From the NCBI RefSeq assembly GCF_000340885.1, contig NC_020291.1, forward strand, positions 4,959,001-5,023,000: a stretch of 64,000 bases of DNA, given 5' to 3'. Made by a program: the position numbers and the translations under genes. Origin of the DNA: Clostridium saccharoperbutylacetonicum N1-4(HMT). Its GTDB lineage: Bacteria > Bacillota > Clostridia > Clostridiales > Clostridiaceae. Below are positions 1 through 9,372 of this stretch, one piece after another (the first letter of the stretch is position 1; every line of letters starts with the position of its first letter). Below the pieces are notes generated by a model that was given only the letters and a program-made list of their open reading frames with translations, ran no database searches and was not told the origin of the DNA.

Positions 1-298
1 CAGGAGTGCTAGCCTCAAAATATTCACTATCACTTACAGCTTCCATTCTATGTACCATCATAGGTTCTATCGTAATAGATTCTCCCTTCATATATATTTT
101 ACTTTCCAAATTATCTCTATCTTCTCCATAAAGGATACGTAACTCTCCACTTAGTACATATATTGTTTCCTTTTTATGTTCATGATACTGTAAACTACAT
201 CTATGTCCTTTTTTCATTAATAACTTTTTAAACATATAAATCTCATTTATTTCAATAATTTCTTCACTACCCCAAGGTTTTTCAATAATTTTAGTCAT
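1..298 (-). CDS. Cupin-fold sugar-phosphate isomerase-like protein (partial, C-terminus outside window)
   Basis: The ATG at 298 opens a frame that stays open to base 1 (99 codons seen), preceded by AAGGAGAG. It starts MTKIIEKPWGSEEI and contains LQYHEHKKETIYVLSGEL and a later MVHRME, the metal-binding His/Glu pattern of a single cupin barrel. The KPWG opening and EASTP near the end resemble the cupin domain of type II mannose-6-phosphate isomerases and related capsule-cluster cupins. The protein is probably a small stand-alone cupin acting on a sugar phosphate or nucleotide sugar. It is the last visible gene of the glycan island, 23 bases after the preceding stop. The isomerase activity is inferred; many such cupins are uncharacterised. 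The gene is cut by the window edge, not obviously truncated. Confidence 0.75.
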   Translation of the reverse strand, partial: MTKIIEKPWGSEEIIEINEIYMFKKLLMKKGHRCSLQYHEHKKETIYVLSGELRILYGEDRDNLESKIYMKGESITIEPMMVHRMEAVSDSEYFEASTP

Positions 299-321
299 AC
301 TAAATACTCTCCTTCTTATTT

Positions 322-1149
322 CTACTTAATTTTATATTTCTTTAATTCAGGATTATATTCAAAAAAGCTCTCATAGAACATTTTTACATACTGTTGCATA
401 ACCCACCGATTATTAAATCCATATTTTTTCTTAATCCATTTAAGGCCTTCTTCTACATACAATTTTAAGTTTTCATTGTATGTTTCTGTTTTTATAATAT
501 CAGAATGATTAATTAAATAACTTTCATTTTCTTCTACTATTACTTGAGCTGTAATAGCTGCTGCCCAATTATTAGCATATGCTTTTGCAATCAATTCCAC
601 TTCAGTTAAATATCCTCTAAAATTACTTCCATCAAATAAAAAATTCATAAATCCTGGTTCATCACTATTATATATATCTTCAATAAATTCTCTTCTTAAA
701 AAATATGCATTATTATGTATAAACCAAAAATACTTTATAGAATCATTTGCCAATAAAATTTTCTCTCCCCAATTATTTGAACAAGGTGAAAGTATTCCTA
801 CTCTACTGTGCTCCTTTAATATCTCCATCAATGGTTTCAATGTTGATTTATTTTCTAATTCTGCGTCGTTTGTAATCAAAAAAAATGCTTCATATTTTTC
901 AAATTTATTTGTTTTCCATAGTTCACTTAATGCATAATTCATGCCTCTTGAATATCTTAACCCATTTTTTTTAACATCCGGTGTATCAACATACCAAGTA
1001 CAGTATTTCGATATTTTATCTTCATCAGACCCTGCCTCAACAACATATATGTCTGTAATTTCTCCATCATACTGCATAATATGTTCAACCAAGGCATTTG
1101 TAGGCTCTGGAAGATTACGATTTAATATAATTGTTGCTATATTTTTCAT
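322..1149 (-). CDS. Putative GT-A-type glycosyltransferase
   Basis: A 275-residue protein with a GT2-like beginning (MKNIATIILNRNLPEPTNAL), an acidic NDAE motif near residue 93 where a DxD-type metal site would lie, and an aromatic-rich middle (YFWFIHNNAYFLRR). No signal peptide or membrane segment is visible. The start has GGTGAG three bases upstream and overlaps the preceding aldolase-like gene by four bases (ATGA), which indicates translational coupling. The likely role is adding one sugar to the flagellin or surface glycan in the cytoplasm. The family match is weaker than for the canonical GT2 proteins elsewhere in the island, so donor and acceptor cannot be named. Confidence 0.6.
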   Translation of the reverse strand: MKNIATIILNRNLPEPTNALVEHIMQYDGEITDIYVVEAGSDEDKISKYCTWYVDTPDVKKNGLRYSRGMNYALSELWKTNKFEKYEAFFLITNDAELENKSTLKPLMEILKEHSRVGILSPCSNNWGEKILLANDSIKYFWFIHNNAYFLRREFIEDIYNSDEPGFMNFLFDGSNFRGYLTEVELIAKAYANNWAAAITAQVIVEENESYLINHSDIIKTETYNENLKLYVEEGLKWIKKKYGFNNRWVMQQYVKMFYESFFEYNPELKKYKIK

Positions 1150-2309
1150 TTTCTCACCAACCTAAAATTTATTAAGTATCTCATTATTGAACTTTTAACA
1201 TTCTCTTTTAAATAGTCATCTAAAATAATATTCTTTTTTTGTAATTCCATTGCAGCTTTTAATTTCGCTTCTATAAAATTTTCATCAGAAAATATGTAAT
1301 GACCAGCTATTATTGCTTTTTCTCTATCTGATGCCTTTGTATTATGTGCCATCCATTTATGCCATTTTTTCGAATTATAAGATAAACTTAAAATGTTTTC
1401 TGCTAACTCATTAAGATTATTATTTTCTAGAATCTCAATAAGAGATTTTGTTTCAATAACGCCAAACTCTGGTGCAATATTAGCAGAATGAATACCAAGC
1501 CTTGGATACCATTGTAATGATTCATCTGAAAGGTAATCTGTATTGTGTGCTTTCATAAAGACACCATTTTCTTCACATATTTTTGACATATAAGGTACTT
1601 GAATTTCCGGAGGAATTTCTCCCTTAACACGAACAGGAAAATCAAAAGACCCAACATTCCTCATTTCAATTACACGAGTACCATTTTGTACTACTACGAA
1701 TAAAGGTTTAGGATATTTGTTTTTTTCACAAAATTTATTTACCTTCTCTAACATATGTTTAAAAGACGAACCTGTACTAGTACTTCCAGATTGCTCTTCT
1801 GTTCCAATTTCAAATTCAATCTTCTTACCTTTATCACATGCAATTTTACAGCAATATTCATATAATTCGAAAACCCTATCTAAAATTTCATCTGAAGAAG
1901 GTGTTGTATGTATATCAACACTAGGATCTATATGTATAATTTGAAAACCTGCTTCTATATCAGCCTTATATGACTCTTTTGCAGATTCCATAGCTCTTCT
2001 TAATCCTAGCCTTTTTTCTTTTTCTAAAGGATTTTGCCATGGCCCACCATGATCTCTAGCTAGTATAATTTTCCCTTCCATATCTCTATCTAATACATAA
2101 TCTGCAAATTGTGAAGTTGTCCAATTATTAACATATCCTCCACCAAATCTTTCTGAATCAATTTGCCTTCTACTTGCAATAAGCATTATAGGAACATTAT
2201 AGCTATTTGCTAATTCAATTGATGCGTCAATACAATTGGTGCTCATTGGCCCAACTCCAAGTAATGTACGCTTCTGTACAATTAATCTTTCAAGCTCTTC
2301 CCTAATCAT
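1146..2309 (-). CDS. GatZ/KbaZ-like class II aldolase-family protein
   Basis: A 387-residue TIM-barrel-type protein. Motifs typical of the GatZ/KbaZ (tagatose-bisphosphate aldolase accessory subunit) family are visible: ILARDHGGPWQNPL near residue 85, IIHIDPSVD near 145, EIGTEEQSG near 195 and VKAHNTDYL near 275. The frame could begin at a TTG at 2318, but that lies too close to the AAGGG ribosome site. The ATG at 2309 is better spaced and forms a four-base ATGA overlap with the phosphatase upstream. In E. coli GatZ supports the catalytic GatY subunit. No GatY homologue is seen here, so this protein may act alone on a sugar phosphate of the glycan pathway. Family assignment is good; substrate is unknown. 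Confidence 0.75.
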   Translation of the reverse strand: MIREELERLIVQKRTLLGVGPMSTNCIDASIELANSYNVPIMLIASRRQIDSERFGGGYVNNWTTSQFADYVLDRDMEGKIILARDHGGPWQNPLEKEKRLGLRRAMESAKESYKADIEAGFQIIHIDPSVDIHTTPSSDEILDRVFELYEYCCKIACDKGKKIEFEIGTEEQSGSTSTGSSFKHMLEKVNKFCEKNKYPKPLFVVVQNGTRVIEMRNVGSFDFPVRVKGEIPPEIQVPYMSKICEENGVFMKAHNTDYLSDESLQWYPRLGIHSANIAPEFGVIETKSLIEILENNNLNELAENILSLSYNSKKWHKWMAHNTKASDREKAIIAGHYIFSDENFIEAKLKAAMELQKKNIILDDYLKENVKSSIMRYLINFRLVRK

Positions 2310-2854
2310 ACTGTCCAATCCCTTCTAACATTAATTTTTTCTGTTGGTAATTTTTCAGGATCAAATTTTTCAAAGAACTTTTCTAATATATGCATACATG
2401 CTTCTGCTACAGCACGACTTCCTCCATTCCTCTGAGTTACATAATCTGCATACATCTTTGCATTATTGTCACCATTAGAAACTGATATAGAATATCCAAC
2501 TTCTCTCATGACATAATGATCAAAAATTCCATCTCCCATATATATTACCTCTTCAGGATCATAATATTGTTTAATCCAATCAATACGTTTAATTGTACTA
2601 ACTAATTCTAATTTCATATGCATATCATCAACAATTCTTTTTTTACTAATAGGGAATCCTTTTTTATCACCAGTGACAAAAATTATATTTATATATGGCT
2701 TTAATAAACTTAAAGCATCATTATCATCTGCTCCGAATTTTTTCATTACTTTTCCTTCAATTGTATAATAAAACGATCCATCTGTAAGGATTCCATCAAC
2801 ATCCATAATAAATACTTTCGGTTTTTTTATTTCATTTGCATTCACAACTATCAT
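2306..2854 (-). CDS. KdsC-like HAD phosphatase
   Basis: A 182-residue cap-less HAD phosphatase. The nucleophile motif is MDVDGILTDG, with Asp18 and Asp20 as nucleophile and acid/base. VTGDKKG gives motif II and MGDGIFDHYVM the Mg-binding motif. DVDGxLTDG and the overall size are characteristic of KdsC and the phosphatase domain of NeuA-type proteins, which remove phosphate from eight- and nine-carbon keto-sugar phosphates. The gene overlaps both neighbours by four bases (ATGA), so it is translated together with the GatZ-like aldolase. The adjacent aldolase suggests that aldol product and dephosphorylation are consecutive steps. The substrate is inferred, not shown. Confidence 0.8.
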   Translation of the reverse strand: MIVVNANEIKKPKVFIMDVDGILTDGSFYYTIEGKVMKKFGADDNDALSLLKPYINIIFVTGDKKGFPISKKRIVDDMHMKLELVSTIKRIDWIKQYYDPEEVIYMGDGIFDHYVMREVGYSISVSNGDNNAKMYADYVTQRNGGSRAVAEACMHILEKFFEKFDPEKLPTEKINVRRDWTV

Positions 2855-4056
2855 CTTCCTTCAAAATTCTCTTGCGCTCTTACCTTAATATAATCAAAAA
2901 ATTTCTTTGCAACAATTGTTTGGTTGAAATTTTTTCTAACATATGAATACCCCGCTTTTGCTATTATTTCAAGTTCTTCATTATGCTCTTGATAATATTT
3001 AATTTTTTCTATTAAATCTTCTAATGTTCCATCATAAGCAATGTAATGAATCCCTGGTATTAGTCCTAAACATTTATACATATCATGATCTAATCCTATA
3101 TATGCGCACCCACATGCCATACCTTCAACAAATCCTATACCTGGCATACCTATAGCTTCTTCTGGGCATATAAACATTTTATACTCATTAAATCTATCAA
3201 CCATATCAAAGGATAGATAATTCGTTTGCCTCCATCCATGAAACCAATTATACACTTTCTTTAGTTCCTTAATAATTACTAAATCCTTCTCAATAATTTC
3301 GTAAGTTTTATCTTCAAATATATATGAAATATTAGAATCTATATATTCAACCAACTTATTTTTCTTGAGTAAAATTTCTCTTCGTATTGGTTGTACCCAA
3401 TAAGTTCCTGTAAATTTCACATATTCATCATAGCCTGCACCCTTTACTGTAGAAAGTGTTCCTATTGCTAATGCTTTATTTTTTCTCCTATCTGCACTTA
3501 CTTTCTTTTTAAATCTGTCCTGAAATACAAATGGCAGTATATATTGATTTACGTTATTTAAATTAAAGTACTTATTTATGAATTTATTTTTAGATACATC
3601 AACCTCGTTCACAAAACAATTTACACCCATCTTGGATAGATTAGGATTGGAATATAATGAAATAAAATGTTGTCCTAGTACAACTTTATATCCATTTACA
3701 TTTTTCAAACATTTCATTTGATCCCTATAGTAATATGAAATCATTACTATATCATCTTTTTGTATAGATTTAATATCAGTAATTATCTCTATTTTAGATA
3801 CATCAATATGATTCTTCCAAAAAACTAATTTACTTTCTTGAACTCTTCCTAAATTATTACTTGAATATTTATTCATCCATTTTGGTGCAGTTGTCCCTTC
3901 ATCATTTATATAATTTACCACTTTAATTCCTTTTTTAATAGCATAATCCAATAAGTATCTTTGTTTAAAAGTTTTTAACTTATTACCTTGCAAGATATGA
4001 TTGAATGGTTTTATAAAAAAAACATTACAATGCAAATTAACAAAGACAATTCTCAT
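2851..4056 (-). CDS. GT-B (GT4-like) glycosyltransferase
   Basis: A 401-residue protein. The C-terminal third has the look of a GT4 nucleotide-sugar binding domain: GIGFVEGMACGCAYIGLD near residue 310, followed by DGTLEDLIEKIKYY and a closing AKKFFDYI helix. The E-x7-E type pair is represented by the PEEAIGMPGIGFVEG region. The N-terminal half is poorly recognisable. AAAGGAGT stands twelve bases before the ATG, inside the end of the acetyltransferase gene, and the stop overlaps the phosphatase start. A cytoplasmic sugar transferase of the glycan island is the best reading; the specificity cannot be read. Confidence 0.7.
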   Translation of the reverse strand: MRIVFVNLHCNVFFIKPFNHILQGNKLKTFKQRYLLDYAIKKGIKVVNYINDEGTTAPKWMNKYSSNNLGRVQESKLVFWKNHIDVSKIEIITDIKSIQKDDIVMISYYYRDQMKCLKNVNGYKVVLGQHFISLYSNPNLSKMGVNCFVNEVDVSKNKFINKYFNLNNVNQYILPFVFQDRFKKKVSADRRKNKALAIGTLSTVKGAGYDEYVKFTGTYWVQPIRREILLKKNKLVEYIDSNISYIFEDKTYEIIEKDLVIIKELKKVYNWFHGWRQTNYLSFDMVDRFNEYKMFICPEEAIGMPGIGFVEGMACGCAYIGLDHDMYKCLGLIPGIHYIAYDGTLEDLIEKIKYYQEHNEELEIIAKAGYSYVRKNFNQTIVAKKFFDYIKVRAQENFEGR

Positions 4057-4060
4057 AAAT

Positions 4061-4621
4061 CTAAGACTCCTTTAATATTTTTATTACCCGTGCTGGATTC
4101 CCTCCTACAATTGAATTTTCTGGAACATCCTTAGTAACAACCGAATTTGCACCTATGATTGCATTTTTACCAATTGTAACACCTGGAAGAATAGATACAT
4201 TTTCTCCTATCCAAACATTATCTTTTATAATAATAGGACCTTTACAGTATAACTTTCTACTCCTTGGAGGAATTTTTAATTGTTTATATTCACTTGTTCC
4301 ATGAAAATGATCAATAATTAATACATTTGATGCTATCAAAACATCATTTCCTATTATTATCTTATTAACACATCCTATATGGCAATATGGATTAATTCTA
4401 ACATCATTTCCAATTACAAGATGTGGTTTAAACCTTTGATTTTGAAAAGCATCCAAAGTCTCAATTCTTGCATTTCTATGTAAAATAACATTATTACCAA
4501 TTGAAATTTTATCTCCGCCTGCAATAAATGCTGGATATTCAATTATTATATTTCTCCCACATTTTTTAAATTGCTTTTTAATCAGTTTAGTATATAGTTT
4601 TTTAATTTGATTTTTAATCAT
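4061..4621 (-). CDS. Hexapeptide-repeat O-acetyltransferase
   Basis: A left-handed beta-helix acyltransferase of 186 residues. Tandem hexapeptide units are plain: IGNDVRINPYCHIGCV, IIGNDVLIASNVLI, then the catalytic loop IIDHFHGTSEY with the active His, and NVWIGENVSILPGVTIGKN. It closes with the usual GGNPARVIK. Proteins of this WbbJ/maltose-acetyltransferase type use acetyl-CoA to acetylate sugars of surface glycans and form trimers. An upstream ATG at 4642 has no ribosome site, whereas AGGAAATGAG stands before the ATG at 4621, which I chose. The gene probably supplies an O-acetyl decoration to the flagellar or surface glycan. Confidence 0.85.
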   Translation of the reverse strand: MIKNQIKKLYTKLIKKQFKKCGRNIIIEYPAFIAGGDKISIGNNVILHRNARIETLDAFQNQRFKPHLVIGNDVRINPYCHIGCVNKIIIGNDVLIASNVLIIDHFHGTSEYKQLKIPPRSRKLYCKGPIIIKDNVWIGENVSILPGVTIGKNAIIGANSVVTKDVPENSIVGGNPARVIKILKES

Positions 4622-4698
4622 TTTCTCATTTCCTTTACACATATAAATAAATTTATTTAAAATTATATATCAAATCAATTTCATCAAAACTATTCCAT

Positions 4699-5805
4699 TT
4701 AGTATTTAGCTTCCTTTAATGCTTCTTTTATTGCATTTAAATAAGCATATCTATACTTTTTATCTGGCTCTAAATATGCACCTTCTGACCATTCATTCCA
4801 TGCATTAATAAATAGTAGTTCATTCCCTAACTCATTACTCCTTTTAATTTGAGTTTTTAAAAATTCTTTGAATTTCCCAGGTGAACTTCCTGTTATGATT
4901 AGACCACTTTCATCTTTTCTTGCTGTGTTATCCCAAGAAGGAAATGCACCTAAAAAAACTTTTTTCTTATTCTCTTTATAATTTCTTTTTGTTATATTAG
5001 AAACCAATCTAGAATATGAATAATTGGTAATAAATAGTTTATTTAATAAATTATATTTTGTAACACCAATTTTTTCAAATAACTTAGCTTTTTTATAATT
5101 CACATTTTTCTCAAAATTAGAAATCTCTCTCAATGCATATAATGGTTCAAATTCAACTGCCGCATCAAAGCACTTATGTACATTATCTGGCTCAAATATT
5201 GTTAGCATGGTAACAAAATAAATACCTGAAAGACCATTTTCTTTGGCCATTTCATTCCAAAGTTTTACCATTTCATTGCATTTTTTAAAATCTCTTGACA
5301 TGTATATTAAAAAAACAGGTTTGTTATCTATTTTTATATATCTATCATCTTTAAAAAATGGTAATAAATAATCAAAATGTTCTATCCATTCTTTTTTTTC
5401 TCCATAAACCTGCTTTAGTAGCATCTCTGAGTTTCCATCTTTGCCATACCATGTTCTCTGCCATGATTGATTAGCCCATGAAAAGCAAAACGAAAACTCT
5501 AAATTTTTATTGTTTAAAAACATCTCTGCCGGTTTTTCTAATAATTTCTTCCCTGAAAAATAATAGTGATAAAAACAAAAACCATCTACACCAAATTTTT
5601 TTGCTATTTTAACTTGCTTTTCCATAACTTCCTTGTCCATTAAATTATAGTAATTATTATTTAATGGTTGTATTGGTTGATAATGATTTTTGTAATATGG
5701 TTTACCTCTTTTAACATTTGTCCATTCAGTAAATCCTTTTCCCCACCACAAGTCATTTTCAGGAATAGTATGATATTGCGGCAAATATAATGCTATTGTT
5801 TTCAT
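4699..5805 (-). CDS. WbsX-family glycan protein (GH99-like)
   Basis: A 368-residue protein with the unmistakable WbsX opening MKTIALYLPQYHTIPENDLWWGKGFTEW. Later family motifs are FGVDGFCFYHYYFSGKKLLE near residue 92, FSWANQSWQRTWYG near 128 and FINAWNEWSEGAYLEPD near 333. The WbsX family (PF14307) is common in O-antigen and capsule clusters and is related in fold to glycoside hydrolase family 99. It is usually called a glycosyltransferase, though the exact reaction is unproven and a hydrolytic or transglycosylating role is possible. GGAGGGG precedes the ATG. The length is close to a full single domain and no fused glycosyltransferase is present. Confidence 0.85.
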   Translation of the reverse strand: MKTIALYLPQYHTIPENDLWWGKGFTEWTNVKRGKPYYKNHYQPIQPLNNNYYNLMDKEVMEKQVKIAKKFGVDGFCFYHYYFSGKKLLEKPAEMFLNNKNLEFSFCFSWANQSWQRTWYGKDGNSEMLLKQVYGEKKEWIEHFDYLLPFFKDDRYIKIDNKPVFLIYMSRDFKKCNEMVKLWNEMAKENGLSGIYFVTMLTIFEPDNVHKCFDAAVEFEPLYALREISNFEKNVNYKKAKLFEKIGVTKYNLLNKLFITNYSYSRLVSNITKRNYKENKKKVFLGAFPSWDNTARKDESGLIITGSSPGKFKEFLKTQIKRSNELGNELLFINAWNEWSEGAYLEPDKKYRYAYLNAIKEALKEAKY

Positions 5806-5838
5806 ATTAATACCCCTCCAAAATTCAGCAATTTTTTC

Positions 5839-6921
5839 TTACTTTTGAGCTCTTACAAGTCCTCTTCTAAATTGTGGATGTTCTAAAAAATAATCATCAT
5901 ATATGAATAACATATATCCTTTAGAATGCTCAACTGAATACCCCTTTTCCTTTAAAAGGTTACTAATTATTATAGCATCATTGTATTTATGATATGTGCA
6001 AACTAAAAGCTTTAATTCCTTTTGCTCTAGTAAAACACTAGCTCCTTCAAGTGCTTTTTCTTCCTCACCTTCAATATCAAATTTAACAAGGTCAATTTTT
6101 TCTAAGAAATTAAAACTATCTAATGTTCTATTAATCCCACTATTGTGATTAGATATATACGTTGGTATAATTTCAACCTTATCCTTATATGGCTCAAATG
6201 TTGCATTCAAAGCTTCTATCCACTCTTCATCAACTTCGAATAAATATGCCTTTCTAATTTTATCAATAACACTTATTGTAAAGTTTCCTTCAGCAACACC
6301 AACATCTATAATAACTGAATCCTTTTTAATATCAAATTGTTTAGTTAAATATCTATGTGGTGATTTTTCATCCTGCTCCTTACGCAACTCATTATAGTAA
6401 TTTAATATTTCATTTTCGTTCATACTTCTCTTGAAATATATCTTCTTATTCTCATAAATTACATATCTCAATTTTTTTTCATCATCAAGAAATACCTGAA
6501 TATCATCAACTTTATATTTTTCTACAAATTCATCACAAAAAATATTTATAGGATTTTTCTCCAAATATTTTATAGCTGCTATTAATTCTCCATCATTTTC
6601 AACTTCATTTGCATTCTTTTTATAGTATTCCAAAGTAAACATTTTATTTAATTCAAAATAATTTATTATTTTTTTTGTGTCACAGACTTTATTCTGTATT
6701 AATCTATTTTTAATTTCTTGAAAATACGAACTAGCTATTAATATATAGTCATATATGTAATTATTTATTTCTTCAAGCTTTATAATATACTTACCTAAAA
6801 ACTTTTCACCTTGCTTTGTACTATCCGAGTCTACATATGCCATAATATCAATATCATGCTTATTTAAAATTTCTGTACATTCCTCACTACATTTTCCTGT
6901 TCCATAAACAATTAAATTCAT
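5839..6921 (-). CDS. Rossmann-like module fused to FkbM methyltransferase
   Basis: A 360-residue two-domain protein. Residues 1-90 form a Rossmann-like module (LIVYGTGKCSEE, VDSDSTKQGEKFLG, YILIASSYFQEIKNRL) shared with six other proteins of the island. Residues about 200-345 are an FkbM-type SAM-dependent methyltransferase: VIIDVGVAEGNFTIS is the SAM-binding glycine loop, LFEVDEEW holds the acidic residue for the SAM ribose, and VKFDIEGEEEKALEG is the FkbM signature. It probably O-methylates a glycan sugar. AAGGAGAT precedes the ATG. The link between the N-terminal module and methyl transfer is unknown; it may bind a nucleotide or dock the protein onto the other glycan enzymes. Confidence 0.8.
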   Translation of the reverse strand: MNLIVYGTGKCSEECTEILNKHDIDIMAYVDSDSTKQGEKFLGKYIIKLEEINNYIYDYILIASSYFQEIKNRLIQNKVCDTKKIINYFELNKMFTLEYYKKNANEVENDGELIAAIKYLEKNPINIFCDEFVEKYKVDDIQVFLDDEKKLRYVIYENKKIYFKRSMNENEILNYYNELRKEQDEKSPHRYLTKQFDIKKDSVIIDVGVAEGNFTISVIDKIRKAYLFEVDEEWIEALNATFEPYKDKVEIIPTYISNHNSGINRTLDSFNFLEKIDLVKFDIEGEEEKALEGASVLLEQKELKLLVCTYHKYNDAIIISNLLKEKGYSVEHSKGYMLFIYDDYFLEHPQFRRGLVRAQK

Positions 6922-6951
6922 TTTTATCTCCTTAACTAAATTAAAATCCCA

Positions 6952-8406
6952 TCATTTTGCATTTATAAATTTTCCATCTATTATTTTAAAATAATCTTTT
7001 TCTAAAAACCTTTGTTCTATGTTTATGCCTTCAACATTCTTATATCGCTCTATTTGTTGTTCAAAAAAATAAGTAAAGACTTTATCTGTTATTTTTTCTG
7101 CAAGTTCTTCATTTTTTCCTAACTTTATAATTTTTTTCACCATATGTATTCTCGCTAAAGAATAATGCTCTTCTAATTTTTTGTGCTCAATTGTGGAATG
7201 TAAGTTATTATAAGAATTAACTTCTCCTCCCCAACTATTTGTATCTGCATTCCTTATTCCAAATGGCATACTAACATACTTCATTTTCCCATATAAAGGT
7301 AACATGTAATAATAAAAAAGTTCTCTTAATTGAACATATATAATATTTTTATTAGCTAAAAACTCAACATTTTCATCCAATAAATTTTTATATAATTTTT
7401 TATTAAATACTTTATACAACCCTTCATATTGCTCATTTTTGTTTCCTATTCTATCAATAACATTTTTGCTATAGATACAATTTTTTGAGTCAATAAACTC
7501 ATTATAATAAAAGTTATTTAAATCATTGTCTATAAAATAATATTGATTTCCTAAGACTGTTATGATTTCATTATCTGTTTCCATTTCATATATAGACCTT
7601 GTTATTGACTCTTTCATTAAAAAATCGTCGTCTGCACATACTGCTATATAATCATCTTCAATTTGCTCATAAACTTCAAAAATAAATTTATGAAAAAACA
7701 CACCTAATTCATATTTATTATGATTAATTTCAATGTTCTTATATTCTTTAATAACATCATCATTTTCTTTAAAGAACTTCTCCTCACTAACATCAATGAC
7801 ATATATTTTGGAAATAATAAAATTATCGTCTAAGCATGATGAAAAATAATTCAAGCATCTTTTCAATAGTTCAGGTCTATTGTATGTTGTAATGAATAAT
7901 GTAAATCCCTTACTTATACAAATATTTTTACTTACTTCTAACTCTACACATTCATTATTAACAAAAAATTTATTATCTTTATACAATAATTTATACTTAT
8001 AAAAATCATTATCAACAAATAAATCATCTACAACTCTTATGAAATCATCTCCAAGCAACCTTTCATTTTCATCTATAAACTTTTTTCTTTGAGGCGTGAT
8101 AATCCTAATTTTATTATCATCTATCCCTAAGTCTCTAATCAATTGATTATAAATTTCATAAAAATATGTGCTTGCAATAATCACTTCACAATCACTTACA
8201 ATTTCATAAAGCGAATTAGGATTTATGATAGGAAGCTGAAATAACTGTTCGTTAGTATTTACAGTCCACTTTTTACTATTATTATCAGCAAAAGCAATAA
8301 TATTAACTTTTTTACATATCTTTTCAAATACCCATTCTGCAAAATTTCCAGTACCAAATATTATATACTTATCTTTTTCTATTTTATAACTTTTTTTCAT
8401 ATCCAT
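6952..8406 (-). CDS. Rossmann-like module fused to GT2-type glycosyltransferase
   Basis: A 484-residue protein. Residues about 10-100 carry the island's shared module (YIIFGTGNFAEW, FADNNSKKW, VIIASTYFYEIYNQL). From about 165 a glycosyltransferase domain begins with FTLFITTYNRPELLKRCLNYF, and CADDDFLM near residue 260 supplies a DDD metal site. It resembles the glycosyltransferase domain family described by TIGR00180. The C-terminal 150 residues are helical and not recognised. AAGGAG stands ten bases before the ATG at 8406; a second ATG at 8400 is possible. It probably adds a sugar to the growing glycan in the cytoplasm. Confidence 0.75.
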   Translation of the reverse strand: MDMKKSYKIEKDKYIIFGTGNFAEWVFEKICKKVNIIAFADNNSKKWTVNTNEQLFQLPIINPNSLYEIVSDCEVIIASTYFYEIYNQLIRDLGIDDNKIRIITPQRKKFIDENERLLGDDFIRVVDDLFVDNDFYKYKLLYKDNKFFVNNECVELEVSKNICISKGFTLFITTYNRPELLKRCLNYFSSCLDDNFIISKIYVIDVSEEKFFKENDDVIKEYKNIEINHNKYELGVFFHKFIFEVYEQIEDDYIAVCADDDFLMKESITRSIYEMETDNEIITVLGNQYYFIDNDLNNFYYNEFIDSKNCIYSKNVIDRIGNKNEQYEGLYKVFNKKLYKNLLDENVEFLANKNIIYVQLRELFYYYMLPLYGKMKYVSMPFGIRNADTNSWGGEVNSYNNLHSTIEHKKLEEHYSLARIHMVKKIIKLGKNEELAEKITDKVFTYFFEQQIERYKNVEGINIEQRFLEKDYFKIIDGKFINAK

Positions 8407-8494
8407 AAATCATAATCTCCTTATACTAATACCCTGCCTCCAATATACAATAGAAAAAATTATGAAACCTATACTAATAAATTTATTATTATAA

Positions 8495-9325
8495 TTATGA
8501 TTTATTTCTATTTTTTCTTAAAGTAATATTATTATCACATATAAGGCCAAGCAGCCAATAAAATTTTGACAATTTATCTTTATTATCTTCAGAATACAAT
8601 TGAGACAATCTTTTGTAAATTTTTCCCTTTAATCTAAAATTTTTTTTATCAACTTTTTTCAAATTATTTTTTATTACCTCAATAACCATTTTAGTTACTT
8701 CTTCTCTTTTTTTAGTTGTTAGTGATTCTCTATGTATTCTATATTCATACAAAACTTTATCAATAAAATAAAATTTAAATTTGTGCTCATAAGCCCTAAG
8801 CCAGAAATCATAATCTTCATAGAGAAATTTTGTTGAATCATATCCATTTAAAACTTTATGCACATTACTTCTATATAAAAAACATGCTTGTATGCAATTC
8901 CCAATATACAAATTTTCTATATTGCTAGCAAATCCCTTACCCTTTTTTCGTCCAGATTTATCAATATTAACACACTGCGCATAAACGAAATCTATATTTT
9001 TGTTTCCGTTCATCACTTTAACCATTTCTTCAATTGCATTTTTTGCATATTTATTATCATCTGATGTCCATGTATAGAACTCACCACTTGCATCTGAAAA
9101 TCCTATATTTAAAGATTTCGGTAATCTTTTATTTTGTTCATTTTTAATAATCTTAATTCTAGAATCTTTTAGTGCATATTCTGAAATTATTTCTTCTGTT
9201 CTATCCGTAGATGCATCATTTACTATAATCAATTCAATATCAGAGTATGTTTGCTGCAAAATACTTTCAATTGACTCTCTAATGTATTTTTCACCATTAT
9301 ACACAGGCAACACGATACTTACCAT
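8495..9325 (-). CDS. GT2 family glycosyltransferase
   Basis: A canonical 276-residue GT2 enzyme. It opens MVSIVLPVYNGEKYIRESI, has IIVNDASTDRTEEII for the nucleotide and TSDDN near residue 90 in the DxD position, and continues with a typical acceptor half (FLYEDYDFWLRAYEHKFKF near residue 170). There is no membrane segment, so it is a soluble transferase using a nucleotide-sugar donor. TGGAGG lies ahead of the ATG. A short gap of 88 bases separates it from the downstream gene and 47 from the gene upstream. The sugar cannot be predicted. Confidence 0.85.
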   Translation of the reverse strand: MVSIVLPVYNGEKYIRESIESILQQTYSDIELIIVNDASTDRTEEIISEYALKDSRIKIIKNEQNKRLPKSLNIGFSDASGEFYTWTSDDNKYAKNAIEEMVKVMNGNKNIDFVYAQCVNIDKSGRKKGKGFASNIENLYIGNCIQACFLYRSNVHKVLNGYDSTKFLYEDYDFWLRAYEHKFKFYFIDKVLYEYRIHRESLTTKKREEVTKMVIEVIKNNLKKVDKKNFRLKGKIYKRLSQLYSEDNKDKLSKFYWLLGLICDNNITLRKNRNKS

Positions 9326-9372
9326 TTAATTTATAACCTCCATAAATTTATCAATTGTACTTTCCAAATATA

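Noticed and set aside
1146..2309. A NeuB/PseI-type nonulosonate synthase
   Set aside because: I first considered this because of the KdsC-like neighbour, but the motifs (DHGGPWQNP, IGTEEQSG) fit GatZ/KbaZ and there is no NeuB or SAF domain.
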